Below are positions 23,949 to 34,522 of a stretch of DNA of 64,000 bases, in pieces. Each line of letters begins with the position of its first letter. The stretch's first letter is position 1. Origin of the DNA: Streptomyces sp. NBC_01276 (GTDB lineage: Bacteria; Actinomycetota; Actinomycetes; Streptomycetales; Streptomycetaceae); NCBI RefSeq assembly GCF_041435355.1, contig NZ_CP108442.1, forward strand, positions 1,674,001 to 1,738,000. Reading direction: 5' to 3'. A program made the translations under genes and the position numbers. The notes beneath the pieces were generated by a model. The model saw only the letters and a list, made by a program, of their open reading frames with translations, was not told the DNA's origin and did no database searches.

Positions 23949-23995
23949 TTGACAAACGGAGCACTGCTCCGCCTACGATTCGGAGCAGTGCTCCG
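23949..23995 (+). promoter_or_regulatory. Promoter with twin TetR operators
   Basis: A TTGACA -35 lies at 23949-23954 and a TACGAT -10 at 23974-23979 (19-bp spacer). The palindrome CGGAGCACTGCTCCG fills the spacer at 23957-23971, and CGGAGCAGTGCTCCG lies at 23981-23995 over the expected start site. They differ by one base and are centred 24 bp apart. Repressor bound at both would block polymerase fully. They sit between the TetR gene and the oxidoreductase gene it faces. Confidence 0.8.
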
Positions 23996-24057
23996 GATTC
24001 TATCGGGACGGGGTGCCCTCTTTGGCGTGCACGGACACGGAAGGTCGGGGGAAGACC

Positions 24058-25029
24058 ATGGGAACGACGACGATGCAGGCTGTACGCGTACACGCGTTCG
24101 GCGGCCCGGAGCGGCTGGCGTACGAGGAGGTGCCGCGGCCGGCGGCGGGACCGGGCGAGGTGCTGGTCCGCGTCCACGCCGCCGGGGTCAACCCGGTGGA
24201 CCGGTACGCGCGACAGGGCTTCACGGTGCTGCCGGAGGCGCTCCGGCCGCAGTGGCCGCTGCCGTACACCCCGGGCTCCGACGTGTCCGGCGTGATCGTG
24301 GAGACGGGCGCCGGGGTCACCTGCTGGCGGGCCGGGGACGAGGTGTTCGGCCTGGTCCGCTTCCCCGGCCGGGCCTCGGCGTACGCCGAGTACGTGGTCT
24401 CCCCCGCCGGGAACCTCGCCCGCAAGCCGGCCGCGCTGGGGCACACGGAGGCGGCCGCCCTGCCGATGGCGGGGCTGACGGCGTACCAGTACCTCTTCGA
24501 GCACGTGAAGGTGCGCGGGGGCGACACGGTACTGGTCAACGGTGCGGCGGGCGGGGTGGGCCACCTCGCCGTGCAGCTGGCCCGGACCGCGGGCGCCGCC
24601 CGGGTCGTCGCGGTGGCGTCGGGGCGCCACGAGGCCTTCCTCCTGGGTCTGGGGGCCGACCGGTTCGTGGACTACACGCGCACGGCCGCCGGGGAGGCCG
24701 TACGCGGGGTGGACGTGCTGATCGACGCCGTGGGCGGCCCGGAAGGCCACCGCCTCCTGCCGGCCATGCGGCCCGGCGGGCGCATCGGCGCGGTCTTCCC
24801 CGGGGAGTACCACGCGGAGCGCGCGGCCGGGCAGGGCGTCACGGCCGGCGCCTGGCAGGTGCGCCCCAGCGGGGAGCAGCTGGCCGAACTGGCCCGGCTG
24901 GCGGACCGCGGCGCGCTGCGGGTGGCCGTCGAGGAGGTCTTCCCGCTGGCCGGGGCCGCGCGGGCGCACGCCCGCGCCGAGCGGGGCCACCTCCAGGGCA
25001 AGATCGTCCTCGCCGTGGCTCCCGCGTAG
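24058..25029 (+). CDS. NADP-dependent quinone oxidoreductase-like (MDR family) protein
   Basis: A 323-residue zinc-independent medium-chain reductase. It has 'EVLVRVHAAGVNPVDRYARQG' near residue 35 and the nucleotide-binding 'VLVNGAAGGVGHLAVQLAR' near 160. It lacks the Cys cluster of zinc alcohol dehydrogenases, so it resembles quinone oxidoreductases. It is under a strong promoter overlapped by two TetR operators; induction by an electrophile or quinone is a reasonable inference. ATG 24058 follows GGGGGAAG. Confidence 0.88.
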   Translation: MGTTTMQAVRVHAFGGPERLAYEEVPRPAAGPGEVLVRVHAAGVNPVDRYARQGFTVLPEALRPQWPLPYTPGSDVSGVIVETGAGVTCWRAGDEVFGLVRFPGRASAYAEYVVSPAGNLARKPAALGHTEAAALPMAGLTAYQYLFEHVKVRGGDTVLVNGAAGGVGHLAVQLARTAGAARVVAVASGRHEAFLLGLGADRFVDYTRTAAGEAVRGVDVLIDAVGGPEGHRLLPAMRPGGRIGAVFPGEYHAERAAGQGVTAGAWQVRPSGEQLAELARLADRGALRVAVEEVFPLAGAARAHARAERGHLQGKIVLAVAPA

Positions 25030-25068
25030 GGAGGCCGGACGGCGGCGCGCACCGGAGGACGCCCGCGG

Positions 25069-25620
25069 TCAGGGGCGGGTCAGTTCGACCAGCTTGGCGA
25101 CGGTGTTCCAGTTGCGGGTGGTCACGTCCAGGCCCTTGACCACGGCCGGGCGGGCGAGCACCTCGGCCAGCTTGGAACGGCCCAGGCCGTCCGGTGCGTA
25201 GAGGTAGAGGACCCGGTCCCCGAGCCGGTACTCCTCGGGGAGGTACGCGGCGCCGTCCAGCGCGGCGAAGCGCTCCGGGCCGGGCTGCGCCGAGAAGAAG
25301 GTCGCGTGGAGCTGCCTGCCCTCCAGCTCGGCGGCCGGGAAGGGGCAGGCGCCGGCGACGGCGGCCAGGTACTCCCCGTCGACGACCAGGCAGGGCACGC
25401 GGAAGCCGAAGTGGCCCTCGATCGCGGCCTCCAGCCCCCGGGCGAGGGCGTCCGGGTCGCCCTCGCCGCTGCTGAAGACGGCGTTGCCGCTCTGCAGGTA
25501 GGTCTGCACGTCACCGTGGCCGAGTCCCTCCAGGACCGCGCGCAGCTCGGCCATCGGGACCTTCTTGTTCCCGCCGACGTTGATGCCGCGCAGCAGCGCC
25601 GCGTACTTCTTCTTCGTCAT
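25069..25620 (-). CDS. DUF1697 domain-containing protein
   Basis: A 183-residue protein starting '[21 protein letters not shown]' and continuing '[15 protein letters not shown]', which is the diagnostic start of DUF1697. The family has a ferredoxin-like fold and unknown function. Its ATG overlaps the stop of the glycosyltransferase gene upstream (ATGA), so it shares that palindrome-controlled leaderless promoter. Confidence 0.9.
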   Translation of the reverse strand: MTKKKYAALLRGINVGGNKKVPMAELRAVLEGLGHGDVQTYLQSGNAVFSSGEGDPDALARGLEAAIEGHFGFRVPCLVVDGEYLAAVAGACPFPAAELEGRQLHATFFSAQPGPERFAALDGAAYLPEEYRLGDRVLYLYAPDGLGRSKLAEVLARPAVVKGLDVTTRNWNTVAKLVELTRP

Positions 25621-26843
25621 GGGCGCACCCTAAGCCCCGCCTCTGACAGTGCCCCGTCGACGAGGTCGGCGGCCTGCCGCGTCCCGCCCTCGGCGGCCAT
25701 CGCGGCCCGGATGGCCTCGGCGCGCACGGCGACCTCGGGGTCGGCCAGCAGGCCGAGGACGGCCGCGCGCAGGGCGATGGCGTCGGCCCGCTCCATCGGG
25801 AGGTGGCGGGCCACGCCGAGGGAGGCCAGCATGTCGGCGTTGCCGAACTGGTCGACGGCCTGGGGGACCGCGACCATGGGGGTGGCGGTGGCGAGGCCCT
25901 CCTGGCTGCCGCCCGCGCCCGCGTGGGTGACGAAGGCGTCGGCCTGGCGCAGGATGTCCAGCTGGGGAACCCAGCGGTGGACTTCGACGTTGGCCGGCAC
26001 CTCCCCCAGTTCGGCCTCGTCCGTGAACTTCCCGATCTGGAGGACCACGTACCAGTCGGGGAGGTCGCCGAAGGCCTCGATGCAGGCCCGGTAGAAGGCG
26101 GGCTGCTTGGTGAAGGTGGAGCCGAGGGAGACCAGGAGCAGCTTCCTGCCCCGCGCGGCCTCAGGGCGCCGCCAGGTGCCCTGAGTGGCGGCGCGGTCGC
26201 CCTGGCAGGCCCCGACGAAGGTGTACACGTCGGGGTCGACCCGGTCGGCGTGGGGCTGGAGGGCGCGCGGGATGAGGACGATGCTGCGGGGCGGGCGGCC
26301 GACGAACCGGTCCGGGTCCTCCTCGATGCCGTTTTCCCGCAGCCAGGCGCCGAAGCGCGCGTAGTAGTCCCTTCCGCGCTCGGAGGCGCGCAGTTGGGCG
26401 GTCATCGGGGCCGCGACCTCCTCCTCGTAGCCGTCCCAGGCCACGAGGTTCGGGGAGAGGGAGATCGCGGGGACGCCCCAGCGGTGGGCCAGGACGATCG
26501 CCGCGTAGGCGGTGATGTCGTGCAGGACGAGGTCCGGCTCGTCCCCCTCGAAGGCGGCGACGAGCTGTGGGAGCGCCTGGACCGCGTCGTTCAGGAAGGG
26601 CTCGATCTGGTCGATGAGCTCGGTCCCCCAGGCGTCGGGGTCGTCCTCGGTGGGCAGGGTGGAGTTCCAGATCACCGGGGTGGCGCCGGTCTCGGCGACC
26701 TTGTCGGCGAAGGAGGCGGGAACGGCGTAGCTGACCCGGTGACCCCGGGCGACGAGTTCTCGGATCACCTCGATGCTCGGGTTCACGTGGCCCGCGGCGG
26801 CGATGGAGAACATGGCGATGTGGGCGGGCTTGGCTGAGGTCAT
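25617..26843 (-). CDS. MGT-family (macrolide-type) glycosyltransferase
   Basis: A 408-residue GT-B glycosyltransferase of the GT1/MGT family, related to OleD-type macrolide-inactivating enzymes. The N-terminus '[29 protein letters not shown]' (in parts) carries the catalytic-type His. The C-terminal donor site reads '[28 protein letters not shown]' (in parts), the UDP-sugar signature. It may glucosylate macrolides or other hydroxylated compounds for self-protection, which is inference. ATG 26843 lies 6 bases after a TATGGT -10, so the mRNA is probably leaderless. Confidence 0.87.
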   Translation of the reverse strand: MTSAKPAHIAMFSIAAAGHVNPSIEVIRELVARGHRVSYAVPASFADKVAETGATPVIWNSTLPTEDDPDAWGTELIDQIEPFLNDAVQALPQLVAAFEGDEPDLVLHDITAYAAIVLAHRWGVPAISLSPNLVAWDGYEEEVAAPMTAQLRASERGRDYYARFGAWLRENGIEEDPDRFVGRPPRSIVLIPRALQPHADRVDPDVYTFVGACQGDRAATQGTWRRPEAARGRKLLLVSLGSTFTKQPAFYRACIEAFGDLPDWYVVLQIGKFTDEAELGEVPANVEVHRWVPQLDILRQADAFVTHAGAGGSQEGLATATPMVAVPQAVDQFGNADMLASLGVARHLPMERADAIALRAAVLGLLADPEVAVRAEAIRAAMAAEGGTRQAADLVDGALSEAGLRVRP

Positions 26844-26849
26844 GTCCCG

Positions 26850-26878
26850 ACCATAGCGAGACGAAACGTCTCGCTCAA
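26850..26878 (-). promoter_or_regulatory. Leaderless promoter with 21-bp palindromic operator
   Basis: Read on the minus strand, TTGAGC (26878-26873) and TATGGT (26855-26850) are separated by exactly 17 bp. The perfect palindrome AGCGAGACG/CGTCTCGCT with an AAA centre (26855-26875) fills that spacer. The glycosyltransferase ATG starts seven bases after the -10, matching a leaderless start. The GAGACG-N3-CGTCTC core resembles operators of TetR-family repressors, but no regulator gene is adjacent. Confidence 0.75.
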
Positions 26879-27022
26879 CCGGGATCCCGCGGACCACCCC
26901 ACCGGGTGGCGGCGGCCCGTCGAAGGGCCGTGACGGGAATGCGAGACTGGCCCCCGGTCATGGTCCGCGGGTGATCCGGATCCCCACGGTCCGGCGCGGC
27001 ACGAGAGGACGGAACGAACGGC

Positions 27023-27874
27023 ATGGACGAGGCGCGGGCCAGGGACGTACTGACGGAGGCCGGCCTCACCGGAGCCGCCGAACTGCTCGCCTTCGGGGAG
27101 AACGCGGTCTTCGCCGTCGACGGCCTCGTGGTGAAGGTGGGCCGCGAAGCGGGGCTGCTCCCCCGGGCCGAACGGGAGCTGGCGGTGGCCGACTGGCTCG
27201 CCGGAGCCGGCGTCCCGGCGGTGCGCGCGGCCGAGCCCGCGCCCCGGCTGGTGGCCGGCCACCCGGTGACCCTGTGGCACCGGCTCCCCGACGCGGTCCG
27301 GCCAGCGGGCCCCGAGGACCTCGCGGCCCTGCTGCGCCCGCTGCACGCCCTGCCCGCGCCGCCCTTCGCCCTGCCCCCGCGCGACCTGCTGGACGGCGTG
27401 GAACGCTGGCTGCGGCTCGCCGGCGGCGCCATCGACCCCGGGGACGCGGCGTACCTGCGGGCCCGGCGCGACGGTTACGCGGCCGAGGTGGCCGCGCTCA
27501 CCCCGCACCTGACCCCCGGTCCGATCCACGGCGACGCCCTGCCCCGCAACGTCCACGTGGGCCCCGACGGACCTGTGCTGGTGGACCTGGAGACCGTCTC
27601 GGCCGACCTGCGCGAGCACGACCTGGTCGTGATGGCGCTCTCCCGGGACCGGTACGGGCTGCCCGCGGACGCGTACCGGGCCTTCACGGACGCCTACGGA
27701 TGGGACGTACGGGAGTGGGAGGGGTGCGCGGTGCTGCGCGGCGCCCGCGAGACGGCGAGCTGCGCCTGGGTCTCCCAGCACGCCCCGTCCAACCCCAAGG
27801 CCCTGGCCGAGTTCCGCCGCAGGGTGGCCTCGCTGCGCGAGGGGGACGCGGAAACGCGCTGGCATCCCTTCTAG
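27023..27874 (+). CDS. Aminoglycoside phosphotransferase-fold kinase
   Basis: A 283-residue APH/choline-kinase-like protein. The catalytic loop is 'IHGDALPRNV' (His-Gly-Asp-x4-Asn) and the metal-binding segment 'VLVDLETV'. The N-terminal lobe is small, with 'VFAVDGLVVKVGREAG' holding the ATP-site Lys. The substrate could be an antibiotic or a metabolite; nothing here shows resistance. ATG 27023 follows GAGAGGACGG. A hypothetical gene follows 21 bp later on the same strand. Confidence 0.8.
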   Translation: MDEARARDVLTEAGLTGAAELLAFGENAVFAVDGLVVKVGREAGLLPRAERELAVADWLAGAGVPAVRAAEPAPRLVAGHPVTLWHRLPDAVRPAGPEDLAALLRPLHALPAPPFALPPRDLLDGVERWLRLAGGAIDPGDAAYLRARRDGYAAEVAALTPHLTPGPIHGDALPRNVHVGPDGPVLVDLETVSADLREHDLVVMALSRDRYGLPADAYRAFTDAYGWDVREWEGCAVLRGARETASCAWVSQHAPSNPKALAEFRRRVASLREGDAETRWHPF

Positions 27875-27895
27875 CCCTGCCGTATCAACTCACTC

Positions 27896-28522
27896 GTGAA
27901 ACTGCACCTCACCGTCCACGACGCGCGCTCGGGCCGGGAGTCCTTCAGGGTGGTCCGCCCGGCGAACCCCCCGGCCCACGCGGAACTCTTCGACGACTCC
28001 TGGTACCTGAACGCCTACCTCGACCAGGAGGCCGCCCGGCTGATGGCCGGGCTGTGGACCCTGGCCGCCTCCTCACCGCGCACCCTGTTCCACCTGCCCC
28101 TGCGCACGGCCGGGGGCCGGACGCCCGGGGACCGTGCCCTCGACCTGGTCCTGCTGCACCACTCGCTCCGGTTCGCCCCCGCGCACTGGAAGCGGCTGCG
28201 CGCACGGCTCGGACCGGGCCGGCCCCGCACGGTGGACCTGCGCCTCCCGCGGCAGCGGGAGGAGACGGACGGGACGCACCCCCGGCACGCCGACGACCGC
28301 GACCGCTTCCACCAGCACATCCACGCCGAGACCCTGTTCCTGACCGGCAGCGCCCCGCTGTTCCGCCACAACGCCGAGCTCTTCCGCGACGTGGCCCGCA
28401 GCGGCCCGGCGCACCCCCGCACCACCGCCCGGCACGGCCACTACTGCCGCGAGGTCGACTGCGGCATCCACTTCCGCGGCCTCCACATCCAGTACCTCGA
28501 CCCCGCCGACGACCGGGACTGA
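27896..28522 (+). CDS. Hypothetical protein, 208 residues
   Basis: I do not recognise this family. It starts with GTG ('KLHLTVHDARSGRESFRVV') and is soluble, arginine- and histidine-rich. A run of His/Asp residues around 'DDRDRFHQHIHAETLF' and 'RHGHYCREVDCGIHFRG' near the C-terminus, including two Cys, could bind metal. GC skew at third positions is like its neighbours, so it looks like a real gene. It is probably co-transcribed with the APH-fold kinase 21 bp upstream. Confidence 0.65.
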   Translation: MKLHLTVHDARSGRESFRVVRPANPPAHAELFDDSWYLNAYLDQEAARLMAGLWTLAASSPRTLFHLPLRTAGGRTPGDRALDLVLLHHSLRFAPAHWKRLRARLGPGRPRTVDLRLPRQREETDGTHPRHADDRDRFHQHIHAETLFLTGSAPLFRHNAELFRDVARSGPAHPRTTARHGHYCREVDCGIHFRGLHIQYLDPADDRD

Positions 28523-28562
28523 AGACGGACGCCCCCGGGGGGACTCCTCCCGGACGGCCCGG

Positions 28563-29276
28563 TCAGCCGCGCCGCGGGATCAGCGGCCAGGCCGGCTCGA
28601 CGACCGCCGCCGGGTCCGTGGTGCGCCGCAGGTAGGCCTGGAGGGAGACGGACTGCTCGGCCGCCGCCCGGACCTGGAGGGCCTGCAGGTCGGCCAGGGG
28701 CATCAGCCCGACGGGCCGGTGCGTCTCCCCCAGCCGCCGCACCACCCGGGCCGCGGCCACCGCGTCCGCCCTGGCGTTGTGCGCGTCGTCGAGGGCGACC
28801 CCGTAGTGAGCGCACAGGGCGTGCAGGGCCCGCTTGCCCTTGCGGTACTTGTCCACATGCTTGTCGATCACCAGCGGATCGATGACGGGCGACGGTACAC
28901 CGCCCAGCCGCTCGCTGAGCGACGCGACCCCGTACCTCCGGCACTCGCGGTCGAGCAGGGAGAGGTCGTAGCGCGCGTTCATCACCACCAGCGGACGCCC
29001 CGCGCCCAGCCCGTCGGCCACGGCCCGCACGATCTCCTCGACGGCCTCGGCGGCCGGCACCCCGTGCGCACGTGCGTGCTCCGTCGAGATGCCGTGGATC
29101 GCGGACGCCTGCTCGGGTATCCGCACCCCCGGGTCGAGCAGCCAGGTCCGCTCCCCCGAGACGGCCCCGTCCGGCCCCAGCCGCACCACCGCCGCCGTCA
29201 CGATGCGGTCGGTCTCGACGTCGGTCCCCGTCGTCTCCAGGTCGAAGGCCACCAGCGGCCCGCTGATCCAGCTCAT
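28563..29276 (-). CDS. DnaQ-like 3'-5' exonuclease (DEDDh)
   Basis: A 237-residue exonuclease of the DNA polymerase III epsilon type. Exo I is 'VAFDLETTGTDVETDRIV' (Asp and Glu), Exo II 'VVMNARYDLSLLDRE', and Exo III 'DAHNARADAVAAARV' with the DEDDh His. It is stand-alone, without a polymerase or helicase fusion, so a DNA repair or RNA-processing role is possible. It is tail-to-tail with the hypothetical gene at 27896. Confidence 0.88.
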   Translation of the reverse strand: MSWISGPLVAFDLETTGTDVETDRIVTAAVVRLGPDGAVSGERTWLLDPGVRIPEQASAIHGISTEHARAHGVPAAEAVEEIVRAVADGLGAGRPLVVMNARYDLSLLDRECRRYGVASLSERLGGVPSPVIDPLVIDKHVDKYRKGKRALHALCAHYGVALDDAHNARADAVAAARVVRRLGETHRPVGLMPLADLQALQVRAAAEQSVSLQAYLRRTTDPAAVVEPAWPLIPRRG

Positions 29277-29434
29277 CACCCGGCCGCCGTTCCGGCGCCG
29301 GCCTCGAACCGTGTTCCCCCGTGCCACGCCTCCATGACGCGCCCCTCCCCCGTGTATCGGTCAACGCGTTTCAGCCTGCCACGGGGCACTGACACACCGG
29401 AGGGCGGGGCCGCCGCCGGGTCGGCGGGACGCCG

Positions 29435-30697
29435 TCAGGACACCGGCCGGGAGTCCTCCCAGACCGATTCGAACTCCTCCCGGTAGGTCGGGAAGAGCCC
29501 GTGTTCGGAATCCTTCCGCCCGCCCCGCCCGCCCCCGCGCAGGACCAGCACCGGTGCCTCCATGCCCCGGGCCCGCCGCAGGTACGACTGGACCACCGCG
29601 ATCCCCGAGGACTCGCCCTCCACCAGGTAGGCGGTGAAGCGCGGGGTCTCGTCGAAGACGTGGATGTCGAAGCGCGACGGGTCCTTCAGGCCGGCCCGCA
29701 CCCGGCGCACGTGCAGGATGTTCATCTCCACCGACCGGCTCAGCTCGCCCTTGCGCAGCCCGAGCTCCCGCTCGCGCCGCTTGACCGCGCTGCTCGCCGG
29801 GTTCAGGAACAGCAGCCGCACCCGGCAGCCCGCCTCCGTGAGCCGGACCAGCCGGCGGCCCGAGAAGTTCTGCACCAGCAGGTTCAGGCCTATCCCGATG
29901 GCGTCGAGCCGCCGCGCGCCCCCGAACAGGTCCTCCGCCGGAAGCATCCGCTGGAGCCGCACCCGGTCCGGGTGGACCGAGATGACGTCCGCGTACCGGT
30001 CGCCGACCAGGTCCTCCACCGCGTCGATCGGCAGCCGGTCCGCCGTCGGGCTGCCCGCCCCGGCCCCCAGCACCTCCAGGAGGCGCGCCGAGGCGCGCTC
30101 CGCCTGCTCCAGCACCGGCCGTGACAGCGCCCGGTTGCGGGAGACCACGTTGCGGGTGACCTCCAGCTCGTCCAAGGCCAGCTCGATCTCGCGCCGGTCG
30201 TCGAAGTACGGCTCGAAGCAGGGCCAGTGCTGGACCATCAGCTCCCGCAGCTGCGGCAGCGTCAGGAAGCTCAGCACGTTGTCGTCGGCGGAGTCGAGGA
30301 GGTAGCCCTTGCGCCGGCTGACCTCGCGGACCGCCACCGCCCGCTGCACCCATTCCTGCCCGGCCGGCCCGGCGGCGGCGACCACCCAGTCGTCCCCGCC
30401 GTGCACCGGCTCGTAGACGGGCCGCAGCACGGCGCCCACCACCGACCTCAACCGCTGTTCGATGAGATTCAGCCAGATGTACGCGCGGCCCGCGCGCTGG
30501 GCCCGCGTACGGACCTCGCTCCACGCGTCAGCGCCCCAGTCCAGCTCGGCGCCGGCCCGTACGTCGTCCCCGGCCGACGGCGGGGCCAGCGACACCGCCC
30601 CGGCCGCGAACGTCCCGGCCGCGCCCCCCGGTGCATCCGCCGGGCCACCCTCGTGACCGCCGTCACCAGGGGGCAGCTCCAGACCTCCCGAGCTCAC
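29435..30697 (-). CDS. SAV2148-family HEPN domain-containing protein
   Basis: A 420-residue soluble protein highly characteristic of Streptomyces, starting 'SSGGLELPPGDGGHEGG' and followed by a Gly/Ala/Pro-rich linker of about 45 residues. The conserved region begins 'WSEVRTRAQRAGRAYIWLNLIEQRLRSVV' (in parts). HEPN domains are often RNases, but the usual R-x4-6-H motif is not obvious to me here, so activity is uncertain. GTG 30697 was chosen because homologues start at this point; an ATG at 30742 is possible. The neighbouring exonuclease gene lies 158 bp downstream. Confidence 0.8.
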   Translation of the reverse strand: MSSGGLELPPGDGGHEGGPADAPGGAAGTFAAGAVSLAPPSAGDDVRAGAELDWGADAWSEVRTRAQRAGRAYIWLNLIEQRLRSVVGAVLRPVYEPVHGGDDWVVAAAGPAGQEWVQRAVAVREVSRRKGYLLDSADDNVLSFLTLPQLRELMVQHWPCFEPYFDDRREIELALDELEVTRNVVSRNRALSRPVLEQAERASARLLEVLGAGAGSPTADRLPIDAVEDLVGDRYADVISVHPDRVRLQRMLPAEDLFGGARRLDAIGIGLNLLVQNFSGRRLVRLTEAGCRVRLLFLNPASSAVKRRERELGLRKGELSRSVEMNILHVRRVRAGLKDPSRFDIHVFDETPRFTAYLVEGESSGIAVVQSYLRRARGMEAPVLVLRGGGRGGRKDSEHGLFPTYREEFESVWEDSRPVS

Positions 30698-30991
30698 CCG
30701 TGCACCGCCTTCTGCGTCTGGACGCCCGTCTCCAGTGATCACGGAAGGGTACTCCGCGCGCGCGACCCGACGCAGCCCGAAGGACGCCGGGACGGTTCCA
30801 CGCCCCGCTCTCCGGGCCCCCGTTGACTCATTATGTGATGCCCGGACAGTCGGCTGACCCGCATATCAGCTCTCCGGGTCACCCGTCAGGAGCATCGCAA
30901 GTCCACGCGTGCGGCCCCTCTTTCGGGGAAGATCTGGCATTGACGTGATCGACGCCGGATCAGCCGGACCAAGATGGGAAGAGCGTTGTCT

Positions 30992-33090
<2,099 letters not shown>

Positions 33091-33106
<16 letters not shown>

Positions 33107-34440
33107 GTGCCGCCCGCGCCGGGGGCGGCTGCTCCGGGGGCGGTCGGCGCGGCGGCTCCGGCGGTGGTGTCGCGGGGGCCGGACACGTCGGAGGGCGAGG
33201 TGCTCTGCTGGGCCGGGATGAAGGGCCCGGCCGCTTCCGGACGGGCCGAGGGCACCGTGGTGACCAGCGCGAGCGCCAGGCACAGCGCGGCCGCCCCCAC
33301 GGCCACGGCGAAGGCCCCGGCGGGGCCGTAGGCCTCGGCGAGCCGTCCCGAGACGGCCAGCGCGGCGGCCTGTCCGGCCACCAGGGAGCTCGCCGCGAAG
33401 GCCATCAACTCGGCGAGCCGGGCCGGCTCGACCACGCGTTCGGTCAGCGCGAAGGCGGTGATCAGGTGCGGGGCGTAGGCGGCGCCGAGAACGGTGACGA
33501 CCACGTACAGCGGCAAGAGGCCGTCGGTGAACAGCAGGGGCGTCGAGAGCACCAGGGCGGCGCCGGTGGCCGCCCTCCAGCGCATCCGCAGCCCGAAGCG
33601 GGCGGGCAGCGCGCCGAGCGCGAGGCCCGTGACGGCACTGACGACGCCCATCATGGCGTAGACGACCCCGGCCTGGCCGGGTACCCCCAACTGCGCGGTG
33701 AGCGAGGCGATGCCGGCCTGGCAGGCGCCGAACATGGCGCCCTGGAGGGCGAGGGAGCCGCGGACGGCGTGGACCACCCCGGGCCGGCGGACCCGCGCCC
33801 GCGCTCCCCGCTCCCGCGCGGGCGACCCGGCCGTGACGGCGGCGGTCGGGTGCAGGGCGTACGCGGCCCCGAACACGGCGACCAGCGTGGCCGCGCCGCC
33901 GAGGGCGACGGCCGGGTGGGCGACGAGCGCGGCGAGCCCGACGAGGGCCGGGCCGAAGACGAAGGAGATCTCGTCGAGGGTGCCCTCCAGCGAGTGGACG
34001 GCGCCCACGACGCTCTCGTCGGACTTCGCCCGGTGCGCGAGCGCGACGGAGCGGGTCCGGGCGAGCGGCCCGATCAGCGGGACGGAGGCGCCGGTGACGG
34101 CGCCGATCGCGGCGAGCGGGACGGTCGCGAGGCCGCCGAGGGCCCCGGCGACGAGGCCGGCGGTGGCCACCGCGTTGACCGCGGCGGCACAGAGGACGAC
34201 GGGCCGCTGCCCGTGGCGGTCGGCGAGCCGGCCGAGGACGGGTCCGAAGACCACCTGGCCGGCCGAGAGGGTGCCACCGACGATGCCGGCGGTGGCGAGG
34301 GAGCCGCTGGTCTCGGCGACCAGCAGGACGCTCCCGAACTGGGACATCGCGACGGGCAGACGGGCGAAGAAGGAGAGGAGCGGGAGCAGGGGCCCGGTCA
34401 GGGCGATGACTTTTCGATAGGTCTTGACGGTTCCAACCAC
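33091..34440 (-). CDS. MFS transporter
   Basis: A 449-residue major facilitator with about 12 membrane helices and a motif-A-like 'GRLADRHGQRPVVL' between helices 2 and 3. The last about 50 residues are an Ala/Pro/Gly-rich cytoplasmic tail. The substrate is unknown; drug-type efflux is plausible. The GTG start at 34440 is preceded seven bases upstream by TAAGGT, suggesting a leaderless mRNA. It is divergent from treY and overlaps glgX at its 3' end. Confidence 0.88.
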
Positions 34441-34522
34441 TTGATCGACCTTAACGCGACGCAGTCACCCGGATGCATTGGGTCATGGCACGGAATCGCG
34501 TGGGCTGGGTACGTACGTTCTC

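Noticed and set aside
27023..27874. Aminoglycoside resistance gene
   Set aside because: The kinase fold is clear, but the residues that define known resistance enzymes cannot be claimed by eye and the context is metabolic.
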